From: Pinus tabuliformis
Lineage: Eukaryota; Streptophyta; Pinopsida; Pinales; Pinaceae
Reading direction: 5' to 3'
Length of the DNA stretch: 64,000 nt
Assembly: GCA_031772625.1 (NCBI GenBank)
Contig: CM062817.1
Location: 948,164,327-948,228,326 of the forward strand
Shown: piece by piece, positions 10,172 to 21,544 of the stretch
Numbering within the stretch: the first letter of the stretch is position 1
How the letters are laid out: every line of letters starts with the position of its first letter
Position numbers and translations under genes: made by a program
Notes under the pieces: model-generated
The model's database searches: none
What the model saw: only the letters and a program-made list of their open reading frames with translations
Told to the model about the DNA's origin: nothing

Positions 10172-12800
10172 GATCGTAGACCAGCTTTCGTTCATCGGCT
10201 CACACATAGCTAATAGTCAAATTCCGTCCCTAAATGGTCTTTTCACGCAACTGATGTCTCATAAATATCCGGTCCATCCACCTGAAGAACACGAGTAATT
10301 CGGAGGGACATGACTGAAACCCATGGGACATGCACCATGGTCTGCTTCGGCAGGGAAACTCTAGGTATAGGGTAAGTTTCCGCGAAAGATATATGACTAG
10401 TCCGACGCCCATCCGTATAGGAAGAGGGAGTAAGATCGGGATAAGATTCCTTCGTCAAGATTAGGTGATTGGAGCCTTTTTCCAAATGGACTAAGCCGAG
10501 GAAGTGTTTCTGTCTATATGTGGATAGAAATTATCTTGTGAATGCGAGAACTTCTAAATTGTAACCTGGAAACTTTACTTCATTATACCTGGGGGCATGC
10601 AAACCTTTTGTGAGCAAGTGAAAAGCGACCAACATAACACTAACTCTATGGTTCCGCTGACTTCAACTGCCTAAGTCGGGTGAGTGGTCGAGTCGACCAT
10701 TCGTCTTCGCAGGGGCCAGATGGCACCAGCAAAGTAAAGGAAAAATTTTCCTACCTAACCTTGGTAGTGATCTTGGTAGTTAAGTAGAGGAGCGTAGTTG
10801 GTCATTCCTAGCTTGCATACGAGAGGCAACAGAGCATAGCTTCGAAAGGTGCAAGCTCCATAAAAATGGAATCTATCGATGAGACATCCTTATTATACGA
10901 CTGGCACGAGCAGTTTTTATGTGAAGTTCAAGCTCGTTAAAAATTAAACCTAAGCAATGAGAAAATGTTTCCCCTAGAGTTTAAGCTCATTAAAAAATGA
11001 ACCAATTTCCGGTAAATAACCATTGTGAATGCATTATCATCAGCTTTTGAGCCCTGGTCATGTTCTCATCATCACCTACACTCTGTTTTAGCCGATCATT
11101 CACCTCCATTTGATTGTTTACCCATTTTTGAGGAACGGCTGCAAAGAGTGATCCTGTTAGCCATCCTTGTGACACTGCCATGATTGGAAAATTCCAAACC
11201 TTACCTGGAATTAGCTGCTACCGAAATTATCACTCGTTCCTCAAAAAACGAGTCTCCTTTAAGCTATTTTCGTCTGACTCGTAAAATATGAAAAAACTGT
11301 CGAGCATTTGGCCTGTCCAGCTCATTAAAGCTACCAGGAGTGCTATCCCTCCTTTAGATTTTAATATTTTTGGACCTGAGGGATTATTACACAAAAAGAT
11401 GAAGCGCTTGTTTTGTTCAGCTCGTTAAAATTATCTAAAATTCATCCCTTTTGTATTATTTTATACTTTTTTGGACTTAAGGGATTATATGACGAAAAAG
11501 GATTATTGGAGTTTCCTTTACGTCCCTTTCAGACTCTCTAAAATTGAAAAGGACCGAGTTATCTTTGTCATTAAACTCGTTAAAACCAATAGCAACAAAC
11601 TTATCCACATAGACAAGAACGAGTTTCACTATCGCTAGGCTCGTTAAAACATAGCAACAGGTTTGCCTGAAGGGAAAATTATAGAACAAGCTTATGTTAT
11701 CCTCCTCAAGCTTGATAAAAATAAAGAGGTACTCATCAGCAATGACTGGGGAAAAATTGGGAAGGAAAATTGAAGAAACTTTATTGGTAGCAAGTTGTTA
11801 TTGAACATGACACTTTCACTCCACGTCCGAGTTGGGTTGGGTTATTTTGTTCACCGGTCATATCACCATTCGTCCATCGCGCCATCCATATTTGGGGTTA
11901 ACGCTACCAATCCATGTCAGTGTCGCTGGTATGTTCAAGAGAAGTCGCTCAGAGAATTCACCTGTGTCTCATCCGCTGCAATACATTCATGCTCCATTCT
12001 TTCATGACTGCCACCCTGAACCCTGTATCATCAGATTGTTTTCACCTCGAAAATCATTTACTCCATTCTGTGTCGTAGATGTAGGATTCATTAAGGCCCT
12101 CCTACGATGGGTCACTTCTTGTCGACATCAGCTCATTATCCAAGAAGTCGACTTAGGAACAACCCTTTCAATACTTTGAAGCTTGCATGCATCAATGGCA
12201 AGTTTCTCACTTCCGGTGACAGGTTTACATCAATGGCCTTCGACCGAAAGATTTTTCGTGGTGTTCAACACCAAGTCCCTTTTTCACACCACGTGAATTG
12301 TACTGTAGTACCTTGAGGGTCATCATCATTATCGGTGATTCCTCTCGCGCCTGTTAACATCTTACATCATTGGCTGGTAATCAGGCGATGTCTTTCCATG
12401 TTCGACTCCAGAACATCTTTCACATGGATCGACTTGTACTCCGAGTGAAGATTGGATGAGTTTGAAGATTCCAAATCTAGTTTCATCCATCCAGGCTGCG
12501 ATATATTCAGGAAATTAAAGACATCAAACGTACATCATTACTGCACAGATGATCATCCGAATCAAAGGATGATGTCTCTATCAGAATCATTAGTCTGCCA
12601 CACAGACGGTTTTCCGTCTTATGTACATGAAAATGAATTTATAAAGTTGAGCATGGGCATGCCCACCTCAGCTAGATCATGAAAAATATTATGAAGATAA
12701 TGTATTGTATCGTATATTATTACAGGTCACCTTCCAACTTGAAAAAACTTCGGATCCTCATGATAAAGCATTTCACCCAAAAGATTAACGACCTCATGCT
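10172..12800 (+). other. 3' internal non-coding region of element B with recurring CTCGTTAAAA motif
   Basis: No credible coding sequence. Between about 10,850 and 11,720 a motif close to RGCTCGTTAAAA recurs about nine times (near 10,853, 10,929, 10,983, 11,277, 11,319, 11,419, 11,575, 11,638 and 11,703). It is separated by unrelated sequence of 40-290 bp. The remainder (11,720-12,800) has only short ORFs without family resemblance. Confidence 0.6.
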
Positions 12801-12812
12801 TTAGGGGGCAAC
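12801..12812 (+). other. Polypurine tract of element B
   Basis: TTAGGGGGCAAC lies directly before the TGTTAT start of the 3' LTR, the expected position of the plus-strand primer. Confidence 0.75.
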
Positions 12813-13847
12813 TGTTATAGACATTTTTGGGCACTGCAACCCCAATCATACATGTCCATAAACCAAGGGCTCCTAAGTCCCTAAAAGTGTTGCTTCACAC
12901 CCTAAAGGAACAAGGTCAATTGATTACATCATCTCCCAGAAGTTCTCCACAGAAAACTACTCAGAACTGGTCAAAGCTGGACCATACAGACTGCCCAGTG
13001 CAAAGGGTGCAATGCATCTCACCTAGTCAGTGTAAAGGGTGTGATGCATACTGGAAAGCTCTTCTGTAGGGTGCGATGGGTGAGAGTAGACAAATGGCAG
13101 AGACAGTTTGCAAGGTGGATCATCATGGAATCTTCCAAAAACTTCTCCTGTGACACTTGCCTCTCTTAATTCGCCTAGGGATGAGTAAGAGATCATCAAT
13201 CTCCAGGTGGAATCAAGAACTATCAGAGAGAGGACACTAATAAAAATCCCAGAAGCTGACTCACCCGCCTACAATCATCTATATATGGATCCCTCATCAC
13301 AAAGATCCAGAGGCTGGAATTTTGTATCTTGTAAGGAAGTGCTATTGGTTTCTTGGTGGAATATCATAGTGTTGGGTGATCTAAGCTTTTCATGAGGTGA
13401 AGAAGGGATTTCATGCTGGGAGGATGATGCTGGGTCAGATCAATGGGTTGAAATCTTCTTTTCTAATATTTATATCAATAAAGCTATTCAAGTTTTCCTC
13501 CACATTCTTTTATGTCTGATAGTATATAAATTTGTGTGGTCAATATATATCTGGTCCTATATTGTTTATGATTGTAGATCTCTGCACTTTGAAGGTATTA
13601 TGCTACTTTGACTTTACAGGTACTTTTTGAAGTGGAGTGGTCAAGGGAGAAGCGGCAAATATCAGTTGGTGAGGAGAAGAAACAAGCAAAGAACCAAGCG
13701 AAGGATTGAGGTTGGTATTCTTTGATCTTCTCCTATCTACTTCTCATAAAGGAAAACGGGAGTAACTTTAATCTGTTTGCTTCTAAGATAGCTACCCGTC
13801 TTAGTGGGACTAGCAGCTCTACATAGACACTATATTTCTCGATAACA
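12813..13847 (+). repeat. 3' LTR of element B
   Basis: 1035 bp, TGTTAT to ATAACA, followed directly by the GAAAC duplication and then LINE ORF1 sequence. Confidence 0.93.
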
Positions 13848-15001
13848 GAAACCTAAAGGCAGCATTGACCTTCATCTTGGGTCAAAGGGATTCTTCACTG
13901 TGGTGTTCACGAACATTGAAAACAAGTACAGAGTATTTGAAGGAGGACCCTACTTCTATGCAGCAACTGGACTCTACATGAGGTCATGGATGATGAATTT
14001 TGTCTCGGAACGCGAGACTTTTACTTCGATACCTATTTGGGTAAGACTCTATTCTTTACCTCTTGATTACTGGCAAAATGAATCGTTAAGAGCCATAGGC
14101 AATAAATTAGGTCGTTTTGTCAAATCTTTTGAAGCCACAAGAAGAGGGAAATACATTTCCTTTGCTAGAATATGTGTGGAAATGGATCTATCAGGATCTA
14201 TACCAGATGAAGTGATCTTCAAAGTTTTCGATGAAGAATGGATGCAAAAAATAGACTATGAGCATATTCCATTCAGATGTCATAGATGTCATGAACATGA
14301 GCATCTATTTAGAGATTGTCCACTCGGTAGAGTGGTAAATAAGAACAAGGCTAACACAACGAAGGAAACAGATAGCTTCCAGAAAGTGGTAAATCGAGGA
14401 AAAGGCGGCAAAAGAGGACCAAAGCAACATCAAGATGAAGGGCTAAAGGTCAGTCAAAATAAGTTCCAAGTTCTTGAGGAAGATGAAGAGATTACAAAAG
14501 AAGATCAAGCAATGGAAGGAAATCCTGGGGAAAAGAAAAAGAAGAAGAATGTGAACAAAAACAAGAAACTGATTATATAAGAAACCATGATGAGTGAAAC
14601 AGAACTTGAGATGGATTAGGAAATGACCTAGAGTGAAATGGACCTGGAGGACCATGAGCTACAAGAGATTCTTGATAAAGAAAACCTAGATCTGGAAGGG
14701 TTCTTGATTCAGGGAACTATGGGAGGAGTAGATTCGGTACCTCAAGAAGAGCTCAATAGAATACAGCAGTTGTTTTTATGGAAAACACAGGCTAATGCAT
14801 TGGAAAAAGGAAAAATATAGACAAGCAGGATAATAGAGGGGTGAAGACGATGAAAACAACTCCGGGACTAGCAACAAGAAACCCAGGTAAGAAAATAGGC
14901 AGGAAAAAGTAGAATGAACTCTTGATGGAGTGTGGGAAGCTAATGATACATTTAGGTAAGATGAAAGATCTAGCTAGATACTCCTTCACAAATCTTTAAT
15001 T

Positions 15002-17162
15002 ATGAAATTTACATCTTGGAATACCAAAGGTCTATGGAGTAAGAGAAAGCATAGAATGCTTAGAATAGGATGAAACAAGAAATGTCAGATATAATCTTTA
15101 TCGAAGAAACGAAATGTTCCATTCAAAAATTAAGACAAATCCATAGCAAATGGATTAGTAGATTTGAGTTTCTAGAAGTCAAAGCAGAGAATACAATGGG
15201 GGGAATTCTCACTCTTTGGAACCCTCAAAAAATTAGCATAATAGATGTTGAGGCAACCAGGAAATATTATCAGCAGTTATTCAACCTATAGGAGACAGGT
15301 ACACCTATCTGGTCACAAATGTATATGGCCCTCAAAGAATAGACGACAAACTCAGGTTTCTAGATTCCCTGGTGGATCTCAAGAACAGACAGGTAGGAAT
15401 ACCTTAGATCATGGGAGGGGACTTCAACATGATCAAATCTCTTCAGAGAAAAAGGGAGGAATCAGAACACTAAGCAAATACTCTCTGTAGTTTCAAACCT
15501 TTATAGACAATATGAACATTGTTGATACTGAAATGAATACTGGCCTCTTTACTTGGAATAATAAAAGAGGAGGAGAGTCTCAGGTAGCCTCAAAGTTAGA
15601 TAGATTCATTATCTCAGAGGATCTTATGCTAACAAATAAGGAAGTAATAGCAGAAGTTCTCCCCTTTGGAGGCTCAGATCACTGGCCAGTTCAACTGGAG
15701 ATCAAAGGTATAGGTACTCTCAGAAACAAACCTTTCAGATTTGAAAATATCTAGCTCTCCCACCCAGATTTCATCAACAATATTAAAAAATGGTGGTCAG
15801 AAGATTTACAGATTCAGGGAACAAGAATGTTTCTTCTTCATAAAAGATTAAAGCATATCAAACTCAGACTAAAGGATTGGAATAGAAATGATTTTGGCAA
15901 TATTTTTGCGGAAAAAAAAAAAAAAAAAAAAAAAAAACTGTTGAAAACAAACTAAATGTTCTCAACCAAGCTTTGATCCAAGATGGATTTGATAGAGTTA
16001 AAAGTAAAGAAGTGGACAAATATCATCAAGAATGGGATAATTTGTGTAAACAAGAGGAAATGTTTTGGAGACAAAGTCTCAGGTTGAATGGCTAAAAGAA
16101 GGGGAGCGTAACACAAATTTTTTTCACAGATCTACCATGGCGAATAGAATGCACAACAATATATCTTCTATTAAGAATGAAGACAGGAATGTTCTCACCT
16201 CCCATGAGACTATTGAAGCAGGGTAGTTCAGCACTTCCAAAGAATTACTCAGGAAAATAATTCAGATAGAGAACAGTCCATCAGTGAAGTAACTAGAAAC
16301 ATACCAAAGCTAGTATCCAGAGAGGACAATTTCAATCTAAATAGGCCAGTTTCTGAAGAGGAGGTAGGTGATGTCCTCAAAGAAATGCAGAATGGAAAAG
16401 CACCAGGCCCGGATGGTTTCAATGTGGATTTTTTTAAAGCATGCTGGAATATTGTTAAACAGGATATTTTGGATGTAGTGGAGGATTCCAGGTTGAACAA
16501 AACTATTTTGAAAGTGCTCAATACCTCCTTCATCTCCCTTATCCCTAAGCAGGATATTGCTCAAACACCGGATAAGTTTAGACCCATAGCTCTATGCAAT
16601 GTGGTTTACAAGATAATATCCAAAGTAGTGGCTAATAGACTTAAACCTCTGCTTCCTACCCTTGTTTTAGGGGAACAATCTCGGTATGTGGAAGGCAGAC
16701 AAATCGTAGACAACATCATTCAAGCCCAAGAGGTGGTTCACTTGTTAAGTAGCAAAAAGGAAAGCTGGAATGATCATGCAATTAGATATAGCCAAAGCTT
16801 ATGATAAGGTAAACTGGACCTATATGAAGAGAGTACTTATTGCTTTTGGTTTTGATCATAATTGGGTCAGGTGGGTTATGGCCTTAGTAACTTCCTCCAG
16901 CTTTTCAATTTTGGTGAATGGCTCTCCCTCTGAGATTTTCAATCCTTCTAGAGGCCTTAGACAGGGAGACCCACTCTCTCCATTTCTTTTCATTCTCATG
17001 ATGGAAGGACTTGGTAGGTCCATCAAGCATGCTAAAGTAACAGGTAAGATTAATGGCCTTCAACTAACTGAGAATGGTTAGGCTCTAACTCATCAACAAT
17101 TTGTAGATGATACAATGCTAAAGGGAATCCCCACAGTCAAAGAAGCTACAACATATAAACAA
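15002..17162 (+). pseudogene. LINE ORF2: AP-type endonuclease and reverse transcriptase, truncated
   Basis: ORF2 nicks target DNA and copies the RNA at the nick. The endonuclease starts at MKFTSWNTKGLWS (15,002). After a frameshift it shows IFIEETK (15,100), GGDFNM (near 15,418) and the catalytic GGSDHWPV (near 15,680). A linker contains a run of 27 A (15,912-15,938). The RT starts near 16,385 with NGKAPGPDGF, then IALCNVVYKIISKVVANRL, a frameshift near 16,760, QLDIAKAYDKVNW, RGLRQGDPLSP and the active-site FVDDT near 17,100. The sequence ends about 17 codons later. Thumb, zinc-binding and RNase H parts are absent, and several stops and at least three frameshifts make it dead. Confidence 0.9.
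15912..15938 (+). repeat. Run of 27 A inside LINE ORF2
   Basis: An uninterrupted A27 follows GCGG in the endonuclease-RT linker. Context suggests growth by slippage from a short Lys codon run (a GAAAAAA-type sequence) rather than a poly(A) tail, because coding similarity continues on both sides. Confidence 0.8.
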
Positions 17163-18030
17163 ATAAAAAGATAAAAACTAGACCTCTATCTATTTCCTCT
17201 GTCCTCTACATACACTATCAAACGAAATGAAATCCACCAATTCATGTATCCAAATTGATATTGAGATCACTTTTATCATACAGAGGGAGTGTGTGATGGA
17301 TAGTGTGAGATAGTTTATCTCATTTGCCGGTGGAGTTCAGCAATAAGTTAGGAGTGACCCAGAATTCAAGAAGCTATGAAGTTTATAACCTGTATCTAAA
17401 GTAGGGTCTTTTCACTTCCATCATACTATTCAGAGAATTGTTACCTGTATCTGTCAGGTTTCTTCTTACCTGCTATTTTCGGTCACATCAATGCATGCTA
17501 GCCTATGGCATTGTCTACATTCAAGCATCAAAGCTAATTTTTGATGAGAAGATTCAACAAGCACAGGTTTTCCATAATGTAAAAGTCATTAAGAAAACAA
17601 CCTGTCCATCAGAGCACGCTTATTTTAATTCCTTAAGTCACTTTATTTTATCATAATATACATCAAATGTGTGGCTCGTTCCATGGGATACCAGCAATAT
17701 AACCAAGCATTTGAATTGATTCTCAATATTGGTCCATCCTTCATTCCATCCTTTTCTGTTTCATATTGCTCAAAAAAAGACTCGAGTTTAAACATCCACA
17801 TTATGCTACAAAAAAAAAAAAAAAAAACTAAACTAAACTTTAACTACCCTATCAAGAGCGGATAATCCAACCACTTATAAAATCTTACATGATGATGTTA
17901 TAGTGTTTGATCTATTTCATTAATAAGCGTATGGAGTCCAACTTTCCAAAATATGAATCACAAATTCTATTGCCTCTTTTGTTATTGATATCTATCTACA
18001 TTCATATTTATATATGGAGAACAATGACCC
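17163..18030. repeat. Tandem array unit 2, right fragment
   Basis: Resumes the unit broken at 5501 and ends at TATGGAGAACAATGACCCCG. Contains an A-rich run near 17,811-17,827. Together with 4786-4856 and 5457-5501 it makes one unit of about 0.98 kb. Confidence 0.8.
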
Positions 18031-18955
18031 CGTAAATTATAATATTGCAAGACAAGAAAATGAACAAGTAATTAATTGGGATTCAGGACAAGAGAAAATT
18101 GCATAATACATGCCAAATATAAAAAGATAAAAATCAGACCTATATCTTCTTCCTCTATCCTCTACATACACTATCAAATGAAATGAAATCCACCAATTCA
18201 TGTATGCAAATTGATATTGAGATCACTTTTATCTTACAGAGGGAGTGTGTGATGGATAGTGTGAGATAGTTTATCTCATTTGCACGTGGAGTTCAGCAAT
18301 AAGTTAGGAGTGACCCGGAATTTAGGAAGCTATGAAGTTTATAACCTGTATTTGAAGTAGGTTCTTTTCACTTCCATCATACTGTTCAGAGAACTATTAC
18401 CTGTATCTGTCAGGTTTCTTCTTACCTATTATTTTCTGTCGCACCATTGCATTCTGGCCTATGGCATTGTCTACATTCAAGCATCAAAGCTAATTTAGGT
18501 TTTCCATAATGTACAAGTCATTAAGAAAACAACCCGTCCATCAGAGCTCGCTTATTTTAATTCCTTAAGTCACTTTATTTTATCATAATATACATGAAAT
18601 GTGTGGTTCGTTCTATGGGATATCAGCAAAACTAACCAAGCATTCGAATTGATTCTCAAGATTGGCCCATCCTTCATTCCTTCCTTTTTTGTTTCATATT
18701 GCTCGAAAAAGAGACTCGGGTTTAAACATCCACATTATGCTACACAAAAAATAAAAAACTAAACTTTAACTACCCTCTCAAGAACTGATAATCCAACCAC
18801 TTATAAAATATTACATGGTGACATTATAGTGTTTGATCTATTTCATTAATGAACGTATGGAGTCCAAGTTTCCAAAATCTAAATCACAAATTATATTGCC
18901 TCTTTGGTTATTGACATCTTTCTACATTCAGATTGATATATGGAGAACAATATGC
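18031..18955. repeat. Tandem array unit 3
   Basis: Matches units 1 and 2 throughout, with a small deletion after 18,495 (lacks the TTTTGATGAGAAGATT segment). Array homology ends at ATATGGAGAACAATA. Confidence 0.8.
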
Positions 18956-19379
18956 CATTAAGAAGAAATGAAAGGCTGTTACGGTCCATGAACAAACTTT
19001 TGAGGGAAAATTACTATGAGATTTAATTGTGCTACTAATTGGCACACTGGTGTTAGCCCTAGACAGCAAGCATTAAGGCAATAGAGTATGAATGAGAGTG
19101 TTACCTAACATCAAATATCTTTGGGACTGCTTTATTGCAAGGTTGACTTCAATGAAATTTTAATGCTTTTAGATTTTTATGGTAAAAAAATAAAAGAAGA
19201 ATTTTTTTTCTTACATTGTGATTTCTACTATCAATGTAATTTCTCCTATTAATCAGAAAAATGAAACAATTTACAAATGCAATAGAAAATGAAAAAGCAC
19301 TCACTTTACGGAAATGTATCAAACAAGTAACACTTTTTTAACAACGAAAAGCTATAGCTAGCTGGAGGTTGTTAAAGGG
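18956..19379. other. Intergenic, no feature seen
   Basis: AT-rich sequence between the tandem array and the mTERF pseudogene. No ORF, repeat or retrotransposon end is recognised. Confidence 0.5.
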
Positions 19380-20237
19380 TTATGTGATTGAATTTTCAGC
19401 GTTTTGCATAGCACTAATAGCGCTCCACACCTTGTGGTGAGGCTTGATCCTACATGCCAAGCTGCAATGAAACGCTAAATTAGGATATGATGAAAAAAAC
19501 TTTGCAGGAAGCCCTGCAGTGTGCATGAAAAAATCCATGTTCTTCTGCACCTTATCCATGGAAACATTCAGTATATATGGGTTTTTGCTAAAAATCTCAT
19601 TCATCTCATCTTCAAGGAGGCCAAAAGTTGCCCAATACTTCATTTTTTTTCCAAAAGTCGTGGCATATTACTACTAACTAGAATCTGAGGTGCCCATTTA
19701 AAAACCCTGGAAACATCAGCCTCTGTTCCGAACAGATTTTGAAGATATTGCATGTTAGGACATAGAAGTTTCTCTATACTGCATTTAATCAATCTAGGTG
19801 CCCAAGATAAGGCAAGTTTTATGTCTTGGGTAGTGAGACCACGTGCTTTCATTCACTCAAACATGGATTTCAACAACCGATCAGCATTGAAAGCGAGAAT
19901 AGATGGGTTTCTGGTAATGAGGTTCCTTATCCGGTCATCCGTGAATCCTGAATCTGTCAAGAACTGAATGGCTTGTTGGGCTGTAGAAGTGGATCTCGTT
20001 CTGACAAAGGTTGGCCTTATTTTGAGGATTCTTGAAAGCTCAGATTGGCAAAACCCACATTCGTTGAGTAAGAAATCCGAAATGAGGCATGTGCTCTGCT
20101 ACTGGGAAACCTCTAGGGCTATCATCAGTAGCAATGGATGTATAAGTATGGGTATCATAATCATTTTGATGTTTCAGTGCAGTTGTGGCTGTTGTGGTTG
20201 CAGCGGCGAGTGCAACCATTGCCATTGGCAAGCTCAA
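19380..20237 (-). pseudogene. mTERF-like (organelle transcription termination factor family) pseudogene
   Basis: Read on the minus strand from 20,237, an Ala/Thr-rich N-terminus (MSLPMAMVALAAATTTATT) could be an organelle targeting peptide. A frameshift near 20,090 leads into mTERF-type repeats: FLLNECGFCQSELSRIL, then FLTDSGFTDDRIRNLI, TRNPSILAFNADRLL, a TGA stop near 19,853, and then LALSWAPRLI and VFKWAPQILV. A second frameshift in an A-run near 19,640 leads to EIFSKNPYILNVSMDKVQ and AGLPAKFFSSYPNLAF. Proline-ended leucine-rich helices every 30-35 residues are the family hallmark (nucleic-acid binding in mitochondria or plastids). The span equals about 286 codons against roughly 380-400 for typical members. 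It has no introns, as many plant mTERF genes do. Confidence 0.8.
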
Positions 20238-20985
20238 CCATTGCCATGGCGTGTTAATTTAATCAAATGGCATCCTTGATACTCTGCAACAAATTGTAAC
20301 TACTTTCCCTTCATCGAACGGTCAAACTCTTTTCAATAATCTAACACATATTCTTATGGCCCATAATGATGACAGGTGGGCAAGAGAGGGAGTTCATTTC
20401 AAAGGGAACACCTTACGATGTAATTAGCATAAGAGTGAGATTTCTATGTTTTTGTGTTGTGTAGAAATGATTTTTTCATGTTTTTCCATCTCTTGATGTT
20501 GATGTGTCTTTATGTCAGAATTTTCTTATAGAGTCTCAGCTTACCTATCCACTAGCATGTGCAAAAGCTAATGTGAGAGTAAGAAATGTAAAACCTAGTG
20601 TGTACAATGATGATATTTTCCTTTATCAATGGAGATGGTGACATCATGGAGCTGATAACAAGTACAATACCTTAAAGGAGGTAGTCGAGATCCCTGATGC
20701 ATGCAAACCAAGATCAAGGTGGATTTGAGTACTGAGCAAATCTACAAGGAGCGATGCATGTGGGCTCAAGTTATGCAAGGAGTTGTCTAAATCGTATTGT
20801 TGCATATGTCATGCAGGGATCCACACGATAAGAAATGGTGTATCTGCACATGATACTTCTGCTGGACACACAACCTCTAGGGTGTTAAGGGATCAAGGAT
20901 AACCAAGGTCATGGTTTCCTCTGTCGCATTTGTACAGCACCACATTGAGTATCCAATTCGATCGGAGTTACACAATGGAGGAGGA
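20238..20985. other. Intergenic, no feature seen
   Basis: No ORF or repeat that I recognise. It separates the two host-gene fragments. Confidence 0.4.
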
Positions 20986-20989
20986 GCAC

Positions 20990-21450
20990 CAGGATCTCAA
21001 GGCAGGAGCCAATCAAAGTTCAACAATGAAGTTGTTCATGCACCATGGTTCGAACACAATATTATTCAATCTTCTTCCTCCTAGGTATGCATTGGATGTA
21101 AATACTGTGAGGGATGATGTTTCACTAATAAAATGCTATTGCAATTTACGGAAGATCTAGCAAAGACATGCATCTGATGTTTGGGTTGTCACTAGAGGAA
21201 GGTCTCCTAATTTGTCTCCATCAGAATCTTCGAAGGAGGAAGATACATATAACATGCAATCATTTAGTGGTAATGTTATTGAAACAAATGGAAATCACAT
21301 TTTTGCAAGGCCCATGCACGAAATTACATTTTCATCAAATGGCAAGCCTAAACTTCTTAGCCAATTAACTTTCTTTCTTGTAGACCTTGCATTGAGCATT
21401 GAAGAGGCACATGCGTTTTCTACAACAAAGGATTATTCTTTAGATCTCTC
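20990..21450 (+). pseudogene. Fragment of an STY8/17/46-type (ACT-domain, Raf-like) Ser/Thr protein kinase
   Basis: One frame, broken by a single TAG near 21,158, carries LLPPRYALDVNTVRDDVSLI and, further on, [20 protein letters not shown] followed by [16 protein letters not shown]. The second block matches the ACT regulatory domain signature of plant STY kinases ([10 protein letters not shown]...KPKLLSQLT...EAHAFST). The first matches the conserved RYALDVN segment near their N-terminus. In the family the kinase domain follows; here it is absent. After the ACT segment the frame shifts (near 21,445) and similarity ends. The two blocks are joined without an intron, so a partial retrocopy is plausible but not proven. 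Confidence 0.75.
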
Positions 21451-21544
21451 GCCTTTGCTCTTGATACGAACAACATCTATGTTCTTGAGAATGTTGACAA
21501 CAAGAGTGATATTAAAGGTTTCAATCACACTCTTGTATTTTTAA

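Larger units (their letters stand above)
5961..13847 (+). mobile_element. Non-autonomous Ty3/gypsy-type LTR retrotransposon with gag-protease remnant (element B)
   Basis: Two LTRs of about 1035 bp start TGTTAT and end ATAACA. The element is flanked by GAAAC at 5956-5960 and 13,848-13,852. A primer-binding site follows the 5' LTR and a G-rich tract (TTTAGGGGGCAAC) precedes the 3' LTR. The 5.8-kb internal region holds only a gag C-terminus and an aspartic-protease-like ORF. No RT, RNase H or integrase motif is seen in any frame, so the copy depended on enzymes from another element. By eye the first 290 bp of the two LTRs differ at roughly 17 positions, indicating an insertion of moderate age. 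It lies inside LINE ORF1 and is therefore younger than the LINE. Confidence 0.9.
5504..14820 (+). pseudogene. LINE ORF1 (DUF4283-like, CCHC zinc knuckle), split by element B
   Basis: ORF1 would encode the RNA-binding protein that coats LINE RNA. The first exon-like part is 5504-5960 and the second 13,853-14,820. The frame is continuous across the nested element if one copy of GAAAC is removed. I chose the ATG at 5504 because the in-frame ATG at 5477 lies in the flank. The N-terminal third is rich in Lys and Glu. After the insertion comes a DUF4283-type domain (FFTVVFTNIENKYRVF, then RGKYISFARICVEMDL), followed by a CX2CX4HX4C knuckle (CHRCHEHEHLFRDC, near 14,275-14,320) and a basic tail. TAA at 14,578 and two TAG codons near 14,617 and 14,629 interrupt an acidic C-terminal extension that stays open to 14,820. 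Confidence 0.85.
5502..17162 (+). mobile_element. L1-type LINE, truncated at the 3' end, split by an LTR retrotransposon
   Basis: LINE sequence occupies 5502-5960 and 13,853-17,162, about 3.8 kb without the nested insertion. It encodes ORF1 and the first two thirds of ORF2. It is flanked by a near-identical 16-bp repeat ATAAAAAGAYAAAAAC at 5486-5501 and 17,163-17,178, and the host tandem repeat resumes in register on the right. The left end lies two bases before the ORF1 start codon. The right end falls just after the RT active-site box, with no RNase H, 3' UTR or poly(A) tail. This is the reverse of the usual 5' truncation of LINEs. Confidence 0.85.

Noticed and set aside
20930..20989. ATG at 20,930 as the true start of the kinase fragment
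   Set aside because: The first codons (MYSTTLSIQF) do not resemble the family; similarity begins near the QDLKAGAN segment or later.
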